A program made the position numbers and the translations under genes. A stretch of 39,936 nt of DNA from NCBI GenBank assembly GCA_045531895.1, contig JAZSEW010000101.1:1-39936 (forward strand), given 5' to 3'. The notes under the pieces are model-generated. The model was not told the origin of the DNA and ran no database searches. It saw only the letters and a program-made list of their open reading frames with translations. Shown here piece after piece: positions 30,697-38,575 of the stretch. Within the stretch, counting starts at the first letter, position 1, and each line of letters begins with the position of its first letter. Source of the DNA: SIG299 sp045531895. GTDB lineage: Bacteria; Bacillota; Clostridia; Lachnospirales; Lachnospiraceae.

Positions 30697-32310
30697 TTAT
30701 CTTAACTGAATTTTAAGTAAAAAATGAGAGGAACCAAGGCTTCGCTCCGGATAATAGGTGACAGAGCCGGAAAGGCCTAATTCGCTGCGGGTAAGCTGAA
30801 TCAGTAAATCTTGATTCAGAATACCGTCGTTCGGATAAACAAGTACGACCTGAGCTTCTGAGGATTGAGCCGATATAACGGAAACAGCTTCATCTTCTGT
30901 GGTACAGAGATAAGCTTTATATGGATATAACCGATAACTTTCATCGCCACAATCATGGGAATCACTGCATTCACAGCTCCAGTTATTGTGACCTCCGATT
31001 GCAGCAATTTCTGCGTCAGTCAACATGAAATGATTATAGTTCACAATTCTACCCTGATCCGGAACAGGGTCATCCCAAGTGACATCAATGTGGTACCATT
31101 CTTCGCCAATTTGTACAAGATTCCAGGCATGACCGTCATTAGAGACGTATTCGCACTTGATACCTGCCAGTTTCATGAGCAGCTGGAATGTTGAGGCATA
31201 GCCGGAGCAGACCGCTTTGCCATTCAACAAAAGTCCTTCCGCATAATGGGAGACATCAGTGGAACCAGACGCGGCAGACGCTTCATCGTATACAGTATTT
31301 TGAATGAGATAGTCATGGACGGCAATGACTGCTTCAATATCACTAAGAGCCGTCAGATGTAATTCCGTAGCGAGCTCAAATAACTTCTGATATGCCAGTT
31401 TTTCATTTTCTGTCAGGAAAGAGGTATCACCGGTACGCAGGGCGTAATGATAGGCAATATCTGTCTGTGTGGTTTTTAAATCGGCAATGCGGAGATAATA
31501 GCCATTATTATATTTGGTAAGACTCTCTATTTCAAATTTAATAAATTCCGGAAAGAGTTCCTTGTATTCTTCCTCTGTGTGAAGCATGGTAATGTCTTCT
31601 GCAAGAAGACCGAACTTATAGTAACCTTTTAAAGCACACTGGAATAAATAGCGGTTGACATCTTCCTCGGAGGTCAAAAGGTCAGTTGCCATGTTTATAC
31701 CATCTTTGTACTCGATTTCAGGAAAACCGGAGAGATTGATAGGTGTAGGAGTGGCAGTAGGCTCTGGTGTAGGAGTCGGAGTGCCGGTAGGAGTTGGCGT
31801 CGGAGTAGCAGTAGGCTCCGGCGTAGGAGTCGGAGTGTTGGTAGGAGTTGGTGTAGGAGTAACGGTAGGCTCCGGTGTAGGAGTCGGAGTGTTGGTAGGA
31901 GTTGGTGTAGGAGTAGCGGTAGGCTTCGGTGTAGGAGTCGGAGTGCCGGTAGGAGTCGGAGTAGTGGTAGGCTCCGGTGTAGGAGTCGGAGTGCCGGTAG
32001 GAGTTGGTGTAGGAGTAGCGGTAGGCTCCGGCGTAGGAGTCGGAGTGCCGGTAGGAGTCGGAGTAGTGGTAGGCTCCGGTGTAGGAGCCGGAGTGCTGGT
32101 AGGAGTTGGCATCGGAGTAGCGGTAGGCTCCGGTGTAGGAGTCGGAGTGCCGGTAGGAGTTGGTGTAGAAGTAGCAGTCAGTTCCGGCGTCGGAGCCAGA
32201 GTTATGGTGGCTGTTGGGGTTATACCATTTGCTGTGCTTGGTTGACTGCAGGCAGATGCTGCAAGTAATAATGTCAGAAGTGTTGTTGTGAAAAATGTTT
32301 TTCTTTTCAT
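30697..32310 (-). CDS. Transglutaminase-like lipoprotein with a Pro/Thr repeat stalk
   Basis: A 537-residue exported protein. The signal peptide ends LLLAASAC with lipobox Cys21, so it should be lipid-anchored. A Pro-Thr repeat region (about 30-190) forms an extended wall-spanning stalk. The globular part ends in a transglutaminase/cysteine-protease core with Cys368 in AVCSGYAS, His394 in NDGHAWNLV and Asp409 in HIDVTWDDP. The papain-like triad looks complete, suggesting protease or transamidase activity outside the cell. Its ATG overlaps the stop of the upstream AraC-type gene by ATGA, so the regulator and lipoprotein are translated together. Confidence 0.88.
   Translation of the reverse strand: MKRKTFFTTTLLTLLLAASACSQPSTANGITPTATITLAPTPELTATSTPTPTGTPTPTPEPTATPMPTPTSTPAPTPEPTTTPTPTGTPTPTPEPTATPTPTPTGTPTPTPEPTTTPTPTGTPTPTPKPTATPTPTPTNTPTPTPEPTVTPTPTPTNTPTPTPEPTATPTPTPTGTPTPTPEPTATPTPINLSGFPEIEYKDGINMATDLLTSEEDVNRYLFQCALKGYYKFGLLAEDITMLHTEEEYKELFPEFIKFEIESLTKYNNGYYLRIADLKTTQTDIAYHYALRTGDTSFLTENEKLAYQKLFELATELHLTALSDIEAVIAVHDYLIQNTVYDEASAASGSTDVSHYAEGLLLNGKAVCSGYASTFQLLMKLAGIKCEYVSNDGHAWNLVQIGEEWYHIDVTWDDPVPDQGRIVNYNHFMLTDAEIAAIGGHNNWSCECSDSHDCGDESYRLYPYKAYLCTTEDEAVSVISAQSSEAQVVLVYPNDGILNQDLLIQLTRSELGLSGSVTYYPERSLGSSHFLLKIQLR
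31741..32194 (-). repeat. Pro-Thr coding tandem repeat of 54/48 bp units
   Basis: Eight units in the lipoprotein gene read (G/S/N)TPTPTPEPT(A/T/V)TPTPTPT, alternating between 18 and 16 residues (54 and 48 bp). The DNA repeats are nearly identical, which favours slippage and length variation between strains. The long plus-strand open frame over the same stretch (Val/Gly-rich) is the mirror of this repeat, not a gene. Confidence 0.92.
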
Positions 32311-33188
32311 GCTTTCATATCTCCTCTTGCTAATAATTCTTTATATTCCTTCGGCGACAGGCCGTATTCTTTCTTAAATGCCCGATAGAAGCTGGAGTAA
32401 TCGGAAAATCCGCAACGCAGGGATGCTTCCATGATGTCGGAGTTGCTTAATATGGCATCTTTGCATTGTTCCAACCGTTTTTTCATAATGTATTGATGTA
32501 CCGACATACCCAGATTTTCTTTGAATACATGGGCGATGTGGTACTTGCTGACAAAGAATTCATTGGACAATCGTTCCAGAGATAAATCATCCTCCAGATG
32601 TCCTTCGATAAAGAAAATCAGATTCTGATACAGACTCAGTTCTTCCTTTGGAGTAGCCGGATGCTTCTGCTCATAGATGGTACGGTTGACGTGCAGTAAT
32701 AAGTCATTGATGCAAAGGGAAATTTTTGCCTCTTTACCAAAACGATTAAAGTGAATTTCCTCCAAAATCTGAAACACCTTTGATTTAATGGTATTGAAGG
32801 CGATTATATCATAGTGATAGACATATTGCTTTGCAATAGTAACATGCTGCATCAGATAACCGTAATCCGGAGAAATCTGCATAAGCTGGTTACAGTAGTC
32901 CTGAGTAATCCAGAATATTATACGCTGGTAGGGCAGTTCCTCGTTTTTTAATTCGATGTGATGTTTTACCATGGGAGGAATCAAAATCATATCCCCCGGT
33001 TTTAAGGAGTAGGCAATGCTGTTGATTTCAATGTCTGCTTCTCCACCCAGAAAAAAGTAGAATTCATAATAATCGTGGGTATGATTTTTCTGTTTCGACA
33101 TGTGGGTATCATCGTAATAATATATTTCGAAGTCCTTGGACAGCATATACTGGCGTGGACTGAAGGTGGTACGAAGGTATTTTTTCAT
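32307..33188 (-). CDS. AraC-family transcriptional regulator
   Basis: A 293-residue regulator with an N-terminal cupin-like sensing domain (HTHDYYEFYFFLGGEADIEI, then LKPGDMILIPPMVKHHIE) and a C-terminal pair of helix-turn-helices (LSLERLSNEFFVSKYHIAHV and ASLRCGFSDYSSFYRAFK, ending GLSPKEY). The cupin motif is typical of sugar-sensing members. AAAGGAG lies 11 bases before the ATG at 33188; the open frame extends upstream to 33323 but without a ribosome site. It overlaps the lipoprotein gene by ATGA and is divergent from uxuA, so a role in hexuronate control is possible, while the coupled lipoprotein is an alternative target. Confidence 0.92.
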   Translation of the reverse strand: MKKYLRTTFSPRQYMLSKDFEIYYYDDTHMSKQKNHTHDYYEFYFFLGGEADIEINSIAYSLKPGDMILIPPMVKHHIELKNEELPYQRIIFWITQDYCNQLMQISPDYGYLMQHVTIAKQYVYHYDIIAFNTIKSKVFQILEEIHFNRFGKEAKISLCINDLLLHVNRTIYEQKHPATPKEELSLYQNLIFFIEGHLEDDLSLERLSNEFFVSKYHIAHVFKENLGMSVHQYIMKKRLEQCKDAILSNSDIMEASLRCGFSDYSSFYRAFKKEYGLSPKEYKELLARGDMKA

Positions 33189-33244
33189 GAAGGGGTCAAC
33201 TCCTTTCGAATAAGAGCGCCTCGATTTAGCTTCGCTCTTATTTG

Positions 33245-33273
33245 AATATAGCATAAAATCGCAACTTTTGCAA
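33245..33273 (-). promoter_or_regulatory. Candidate promoter for the AraC-lipoprotein operon
   Basis: On the minus strand TTGCAA (33273-33268) and TATATT (33250-33245) are 17 bases apart. A TGCCAATGGCA palindrome (33289-33299) lies just upstream of the -35 box. Confidence 0.65.
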
Positions 33274-33354
33274 TCTCCACAACAAACCTGCCAATGGCAA
33301 ATTTTCGAAATTTCAGTTAACATGTATACAAGTGGTCCGGATACGAGGAATATA

Positions 33355-33403
33355 AACTATTCAGCCCCACCAGCCCTGTATTCATAAAACCTGCTGAATA
33401 GTT
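33355..33403. promoter_or_regulatory. Inverted repeat in the araC-like/uxuA divergent region
   Basis: AACTATTCAGC (33355-33365) and GCTGAATAGTT (33393-33403) are perfect reverse complements separated by 27 bases. The right copy ends at the candidate -10 box of uxuA (TATAAA 33403-33408). This is the kind of paired site a divergent regulator would use. It has no T tract, so it is not a terminator. Confidence 0.6.
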
Positions 33404-33408
33404 ATAAA
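33381..33408 (+). promoter_or_regulatory. Weak candidate promoter for uxuA
   Basis: TTCATA (33381-33386) and TATAAA (33403-33408) are 16 bases apart. The -35 box is poor, as expected for an activator-dependent promoter, and the right arm of the dyad covers the spacer. Confidence 0.4.
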
Positions 33409-33510
33409 TAACGTATATTTCGGCCTTATGAAGCAAAAAATATGGCAAGTATGCAACTGCAAAATAAAAATGTTTTGGGTTGTCAAAAACGAAAGCGAGG
33501 GTATTTACTT

Positions 33511-34584
33511 ATGGAAATGACATTGAGATGGTATGGTTCCAAGTTCGACACAGTAACATTAAAGCAAATCAGACAGATTCCCGGGGTGCATGGGGTTATA
33601 ACCACACTGTATGATACCGCTCCGGGTGAGGTTTGGAGCAGAGAACGCATTCGTGCCATGAAGGACGAGGTAGAAGCAGCAGGTTTACATGTAGCAGGTA
33701 TTGAGAGCGTAAATATTCACGACGCTATCAAGACAGGAGCTCCGGAAAGAGAGCAGTATATTGCAAACTATATTGAAACCTTAGAAAATTTGGGTAAAGA
33801 AGATATTCATCTGGTATGCTACAATTTCATGCCGGTATTTGACTGGACACGTACGGAACTGGCGCGTATGAGACCGGACGGCTCCACGGTTCTTGCTTAC
33901 ACACAGGAAGCAGTTGATGCTCTTGACCCTGAGAAGATGTTTGAATCTATTGCAGGTGACATGAACGGCACTGTTATGCCGGGTTGGGAGCCGGAGCGTA
34001 TGGCAAAGGTGAAAGAATTATTCGAGATGTACAAGGACATTGATGATGATAAGTTGTTCGAAAACTTAAAATATTTCCTTGAGAAGATTATGCCGGTTTG
34101 TGACAAGTATGACATCAACATGGCAATTCATCCGGATGACCCGGCTTGGAGCGTATTTGGCCTTCCGCGAATCATCATCAATAAGAAGAACATTCTCCGC
34201 ATGATGCAGATGGTGGACAACCCACACAACGGTGTTACCTTCTGTTCCGGTTCCTATGGTACTAACCTTGAGAATGACCTTCCTGACATGATTCGTTCTT
34301 TAAAGGGCAGAATTCATTTTGCGCATGTTCGTAACTTAAAGTTTAACAGCCCAAGCGATTTCGAAGAAGCTGCACATCTTTCCGCAGATGGTACCTTCGA
34401 TATGTATGAAATTATGAAGGCACTTTATGACATCGGTTTCACCGGACCAATCCGTCCAGACCATGGACGTATGATTTGGGATGAGGTTGCTATGCCGGGT
34501 TACGGTCTGTATGACAGGGCTCTTGGTGCAACTTACCTCAATGGTCTGTGGGAGGCAATTGAGAAGAGCTCTACGAGAAAGTAA
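33511..34584 (+). CDS. uxuA: Mannonate dehydratase (UxuA)
   Basis: Dehydrates D-mannonate to 2-keto-3-deoxygluconate in glucuronate catabolism. The 357 residues match the Gram-positive length and open MEMTLRWYGSKFDTVTLKQI, followed by PGVHGVITTLYDTAPGEVW. Metal-site segments are visible in MAIHPDDPAWSVFG, VTFCSGSYGT, IHFAHVRNL and RPDHGRMIW. The ATG at 33511 follows GAGGG; a longer in-frame start at 33442 is unlikely. uxuB follows after a structured 227-base gap. The AraC-type gene is divergent, and the dyad between them may serve both. Confidence 0.96.
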   Translation: MEMTLRWYGSKFDTVTLKQIRQIPGVHGVITTLYDTAPGEVWSRERIRAMKDEVEAAGLHVAGIESVNIHDAIKTGAPEREQYIANYIETLENLGKEDIHLVCYNFMPVFDWTRTELARMRPDGSTVLAYTQEAVDALDPEKMFESIAGDMNGTVMPGWEPERMAKVKELFEMYKDIDDDKLFENLKYFLEKIMPVCDKYDINMAIHPDDPAWSVFGLPRIIINKKNILRMMQMVDNPHNGVTFCSGSYGTNLENDLPDMIRSLKGRIHFAHVRNLKFNSPSDFEEAAHLSADGTFDMYEIMKALYDIGFTGPIRPDHGRMIWDEVAMPGYGLYDRALGATYLNGLWEAIEKSSTRK

Positions 34585-34601
34585 TTTTAGGACTGTGATA
34601 A

Positions 34602-34759
34602 TCAGTTTTTAGGTGTTTTGATATCCGTGTTCGCCTGCCTCCCCCTACTGCTATTCGCCCCTGCCGGAGCAGACAAAATGGAATTTTTCTTGTCCGCCAT
34701 GTTCGAACAGCAGTAGTTTGAGAGGTCGGACACTTGGATATCAAAAATCTAAAAACTGA
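34602..34759. repeat. 158-bp imperfect palindrome between uxuA and uxuB
   Basis: Matching arms have a common centre at 34680.5. TCAGTTTTTAG (34602-34612) and CTAAAAACTGA (34749-34759) are perfect. TTTTGATATCC (34616-34626) and GGATATCAAAA (34736-34746) are perfect. CTACTGCTATTCG (34645-34657) and CGAACAGCAGTAG (34704-34716) have one G-U pair. Inner parts pair less well. It carries no T tract. It could be a miniature inverted-repeat element, or a long intercistronic RNA hairpin that tunes uxuB expression. Confidence 0.85.
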
Positions 34760-34811
34760 GTTTTCAATAGTCTATAAAATTATGTTATTGTGTTATAGGA
34801 GGATTAGTGCG

Positions 34812-36425
34812 ATGATTTTAAGTAAAAAAGGTTTAGAAAATAAAGCGCAGTGGGAAGCAGCGGGTTACGCACTTCCTAAGTTTGATAGAGAAGTAGTAAC
34901 CAAGGCTACGAAGGAAAATCCATTCTGGATTCATTTTGGTGCGGGTAACATTTTTCGTGCCTTTCAGGCAAATGTGATGCAGAATCTGTTAAATGACGGT
35001 TCCTTTGACAGAGGTCTGATTGTTGCAGAAGGTTTCGATTACGAAATCGTGCAGAAGATGAATCGTCCGCATGACGATTATACCATTCTTGTTACCTTAA
35101 AGGCAGATGGCAACATTGAAAAAACTGTAGTGGGCAGCGTAGTAGAATCCTGTATTTTGGATTCTGAAGATGCGGCAGAGTACAACCGCTTAAAGGAGAT
35201 TTTCATAAAGAAGTCCTTGCAGATGGCATCCTTTACCATTACGGAAAAAGGCTACAGCCTGGTAAACGGTAAGGGCGAACTGCTTCCGGCAGTACAGGCA
35301 GACTTTGTGGCCGGTCCAAATAAGCCGGCCAGCTATATCGGTAAGGTGGCATCCCTTTTGTACACCCGTTATTTAAACGGTGCAACACCAATTGCGATGG
35401 TGAGCATGGATAACTATTCACATAACGGTGACAAGCTGTATGCAGCAATTAAGGCTTTTGCAGAAAAGTGGACAGAGAATGGCACTGCGGAAGCAGGTTT
35501 CCTTGGTTACATCAATGATAGAAACAAGGTTTCCTTCCCTTGGTCCATGATTGATAAAATTACTCCAAGACCGGATGCTTCCGTGGAAGCTATTTTGCAG
35601 AAGGACGGCATTGAAGGATTAGATCCTGTTATTACTTCCAAGAACACCTATGTTGCTCCGTTCGTAAACGCAGAAGAGTGTGAATATCTGGTTATCGAGG
35701 ACTGGTTCCCGAACGGCAGACCGGCGCTGGAGAAGGGCGGTTTAATGTTTACAGACCGCGAAACCGTAGATAAGGTAGAGAAGATGAAGGTTTGTACCTG
35801 CTTAAATCCTCTTCACACAGCCCTTGCTGTTTATGGCTGTCTTCTTGGTTATACTAAGATTTCTGAGGAAATGAAGGACGAGCAGTTAGTAAAGCTGGTA
35901 GAGACCATTGGTTATGTGGAAGGTCTTCCGGTAGTAGTAAATCCGGGTGTACTTGACCCTAAGGAATTCGTTGACACCGTATTAAAGGTTCGTATTCCGA
36001 ACCCATTTATGCCGGATACTCCACAGAGAATTGCCACCGATACTTCCCAGAAGTTAGCCATCCGCTTTGGTGAGACCATCAAGAACTATATGGCTTCTCC
36101 GGATAAGAATGTAGCAGACTTAAAGCTGATTCCGTTAGTGTTCGCCGGCTGGTTAAGATACCTGATGGCAGTGGATGATAATGGCAATAAGTTTGAGTTA
36201 AGCCCGGATCCGTTGCTTGAGACTGTTTGCCCATTTGTGGCAGATATCAAACTGGGTGAAAGCATCGATGTAGAGGAAAAGATAAAACCGGTTTTGGGAA
36301 ATGCCAAGATTTTTGGTGTAAATCTTTACGAAGCAGGTCTGGCAGATTTGGTTTGCCGGTACTTTGGCGAACTGATTGCAGGTACAGGAGCTGTACGTGC
36401 AACCTTAAAGAAGTATACCGCGTAA
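34812..36425 (+). CDS. uxuB: Fructuronate reductase (UxuB, mannitol dehydrogenase family)
   Basis: Interconverts D-fructuronate and D-mannonate with NADH. The 537 residues belong to the polyol-specific long-chain dehydrogenase family: FWIHFGAGNIFRAFQ is the N-terminal dinucleotide segment, MVSMDNYSHNGD and WSMIDKITPRP are family blocks, and CLNPLHTALAVYGCLLGY holds the catalytic-helix region. It is longer than E. coli UxuB, as usual in Clostridia. AGGAGG lies 9 bases before the ATG at 34812. An in-frame open stretch back to 34734 runs through the palindrome and is not coding. It supplies mannonate for UxuA, so the order fits one pathway. Confidence 0.94.
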   Translation: MILSKKGLENKAQWEAAGYALPKFDREVVTKATKENPFWIHFGAGNIFRAFQANVMQNLLNDGSFDRGLIVAEGFDYEIVQKMNRPHDDYTILVTLKADGNIEKTVVGSVVESCILDSEDAAEYNRLKEIFIKKSLQMASFTITEKGYSLVNGKGELLPAVQADFVAGPNKPASYIGKVASLLYTRYLNGATPIAMVSMDNYSHNGDKLYAAIKAFAEKWTENGTAEAGFLGYINDRNKVSFPWSMIDKITPRPDASVEAILQKDGIEGLDPVITSKNTYVAPFVNAEECEYLVIEDWFPNGRPALEKGGLMFTDRETVDKVEKMKVCTCLNPLHTALAVYGCLLGYTKISEEMKDEQLVKLVETIGYVEGLPVVVNPGVLDPKEFVDTVLKVRIPNPFMPDTPQRIATDTSQKLAIRFGETIKNYMASPDKNVADLKLIPLVFAGWLRYLMAVDDNGNKFELSPDPLLETVCPFVADIKLGESIDVEEKIKPVLGNAKIFGVNLYEAGLADLVCRYFGELIAGTGAVRATLKKYTA

Positions 36426-36455
36426 GAATCAGATTATGAAATAGTTATAATGGCA

Positions 36456-36495
36456 AGCACCACGTTTGGAGTGTTAATCAAACGTGGTGTTTTTT
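36456..36495 (+). terminator. Intrinsic terminator after uxuB
   Basis: CACCACGTTTG (36458-36468) pairs perfectly with CAAACGTGGTG (36479-36489), followed by a run of Ts. Confidence 0.95.
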
Positions 36496-36563
36496 GCAGT
36501 AAAATGGTATGTAGGAACGTACTATAAAATTTGATAGAAACTAAGGAAAAACGGCGAAATGGC

Positions 36564-36592
36564 TTGTATGATTTTTGGAAATAAGGTACAAT
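36564..36592 (+). promoter_or_regulatory. Candidate promoter for the HD-GYP gene
   Basis: TTGTAT (36564-36569) and TACAAT (36587-36592) with 17 bases between, 72 bases before the start codon. Confidence 0.6.
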
Positions 36593-36663
36593 GATAATGA
36601 GTAAGAAAAAGAAGAGGATGTCGGATTTGTAAAATTGCTTATTATATAATTTGGGGTGAATTT

Positions 36664-38376
36664 ATGGCAAATGTAATATACTTTATTATGTTTATACTGT
36701 CGGTGTTTAATATTATTTTATTATCCGTCGTAGTAAAGCAGCAACGCAGCTTTTATTATGTGACATTTTTTATGTTAATCAGTATTTCCTGTTTTGGGTA
36801 CGTGACCATTGCAAATGCAGGTACGCTTGGGGTGGCTTTGCTGGGAAATGTGCTGACCTATATGGGAGCATGCTTTTTGCCGTACTGTTTTTTACTATGT
36901 ATTTCAGAATTATGTCAGGCTTCAATGAAAAAATGGGTGAGTCTGTTAATGTTTACTTATAATGTATTTGTTTTTGCTCTTGTATGGCTGACTCTGGATA
37001 ATGTAATGCTTTATTATTCTGATATGCAGATTACTCAACAGGGAGGAATTACGGTTCTGGTGACAGAATCCGGTCCGCTGCGGATTATGTATGAGGTTTC
37101 TGTAGTGTTTTATGCAGTTGCGGTAGTCCTGGTTTTGTTTTTTGCGTTTCGGAAAAAACGAAATATTTCTTATAAAAATTTGTGGATGCTGACTGGTGTG
37201 GAATTGGCTACCATAGTAATATATCTGCTGGAAAAAACATCGGATCATACAGTAGACTGGGTGTGTATCAGTTACATATTAGATGAATTTATCCTGTTGT
37301 TGTTGATTTATCGCATTGGTAAATATGATGTTTCAGAGAGTATTGCCGGTTCTATTAATGGGCAGGAAGATTATGCATATATGATTTTTGACAATAAGCT
37401 GAATTATCTTGGCTGCAGTCCGATGCTTAAGAAATTTTTTCCGGATGTAACTCATGTAAAGGTGGATAAGCCAATCGACCCGAAGGGAAATAAAGTGATT
37501 GAAAAAGCAGTGGCTTGGCTGACTTCCAGTACTATTACCGGTATTCGGGAACCTCTTTATGTGACTCATAACAAGAGAGACTTAAAATGTACCTGGCGAC
37601 CGATTAACAATGGATTGTTTGGGAGACAGTCCGGCTATTTGGTAGAGTTGTTTGATGATACGAACCAACGAAAGTATATGAGTCTTATTTCTAACTACAA
37701 TGCTCAGCTGGAAGGCGAAGTAGAAGCAAAGTTGGAACATATTCAGGAAATGCAGGACCAGATTATCATCGGGATTTCTGACATTGTAGAAAGCCGTGAC
37801 AACAGCACCGGTGGTCACGTAAAACGTACCAGTGAGGCAGTTCGTATTTTTATGGATGAATTGGAAAGAGAAAGTGCGGAGTTTCACATGACAAAGCGTT
37901 ACTGCGAGAATGTCATTAAGGCAGCACCGATGCATGATCTTGGAAAAATTGCTGTAGAAGACTATATTTTAAAGAAACCGGGACGATTTACCGAAGATGA
38001 ATTCCAGCTGATGAAAGTACATGCCAAGGTAGGTGCACAAATTGTAGAAAAAGCACTCAACGGTGTGGAGGATGAGGCCTTTATGGAAGTGGCTAAAAAT
38101 ATGGCGCATTATCACCATGAAAAGTGGAACGGTAAAGGATATCCGGAAGGACTTTCAGGAGAAAAAATACCGTTGGAAGCAAGAATTATGGCACTTGCTG
38201 ATGTGTTTGACGCTCTGGTCAGCAAACGTTGTTATAAAGAAAGATACAGCTACGACGAAGCTTTTAACATCATTGAGGATTCTTTAGGAAGCCACTTTGA
38301 CCCGGAGCTTGGTAAGGCATTCCTAAACTGCCGGGAAGAACTGGAAGCCTATTATGATGCTGTAGATGCAGAGTAA
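36664..38376 (+). CDS. 7TM-PAS-HD-GYP domain protein (putative c-di-GMP phosphodiesterase)
   Basis: A 570-residue membrane signalling protein. The N-terminal ~220 residues form about seven hydrophobic helices like the 7TM sensor of the hybrid kinase in this window. A PAS-like segment (about 240-345) with YAYMIFDNKLNYLGCSP follows, then a coiled coil (EAKLEHIQEMQDQI). The C-terminal HD-GYP domain has STGGHVKRT, His424-Asp425 in MHDLGKIAVED, HHEKWNGKGYPEGL with GYP at 492-494, and LADVFDALVSKR. All metal-site motifs are intact, so hydrolysis of cyclic di-GMP or a related cyclic dinucleotide is expected. No receiver domain is fused. It is monocistronic. Confidence 0.92.
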   Translation: MANVIYFIMFILSVFNIILLSVVVKQQRSFYYVTFFMLISISCFGYVTIANAGTLGVALLGNVLTYMGACFLPYCFLLCISELCQASMKKWVSLLMFTYNVFVFALVWLTLDNVMLYYSDMQITQQGGITVLVTESGPLRIMYEVSVVFYAVAVVLVLFFAFRKKRNISYKNLWMLTGVELATIVIYLLEKTSDHTVDWVCISYILDEFILLLLIYRIGKYDVSESIAGSINGQEDYAYMIFDNKLNYLGCSPMLKKFFPDVTHVKVDKPIDPKGNKVIEKAVAWLTSSTITGIREPLYVTHNKRDLKCTWRPINNGLFGRQSGYLVELFDDTNQRKYMSLISNYNAQLEGEVEAKLEHIQEMQDQIIIGISDIVESRDNSTGGHVKRTSEAVRIFMDELERESAEFHMTKRYCENVIKAAPMHDLGKIAVEDYILKKPGRFTEDEFQLMKVHAKVGAQIVEKALNGVEDEAFMEVAKNMAHYHHEKWNGKGYPEGLSGEKIPLEARIMALADVFDALVSKRCYKERYSYDEAFNIIEDSLGSHFDPELGKAFLNCREELEAYYDAVDAE

Positions 38377-38490
38377 ACGTTGGAAAAGGGTTTATAATCC
38401 GCGCTAAACCAAGGAACAGATGCCTTGGCTTACACAGAACCTTTGGTAACAAGAAGTAACTTAATTCAATCTATGCTCGAAAAATATGAA

Positions 38491-38544
38491 AAAAAATACC
38501 ATGCAAAGACCGTTAGCGCAGGCGGGTCTTACATGGTATTTTTT
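38491..38544. terminator. Bidirectional terminator between HD-GYP and GH2 genes
   Basis: AAAAAATACCATG and CATGGTATTTTTT are perfect reverse complements, with an inner pairing of AAGACC and GGTCTT. A and T runs on both sides suit termination of the convergent genes. The 38377-38490 stretch holds only a minor CCAAGG/CCTTGG hairpin at 38409-38428. Confidence 0.9.
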
Positions 38545-38575
38545 ATCTTATTTTTCGGCTATAAATGAACCTAAA

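Noticed and set aside
31655..32245. Long plus-strand frame encoding a Val/Gly-rich repeat protein
   Set aside because: It is the reverse complement of the Pro-Thr repeat in the lipoprotein gene; no ribosome site, and the minus-strand gene has clear domains.
34734..34811. Longer N-terminus for UxuB
   Set aside because: The extension runs through the palindrome; AGGAGG is placed for the ATG at 34812, where family similarity begins.
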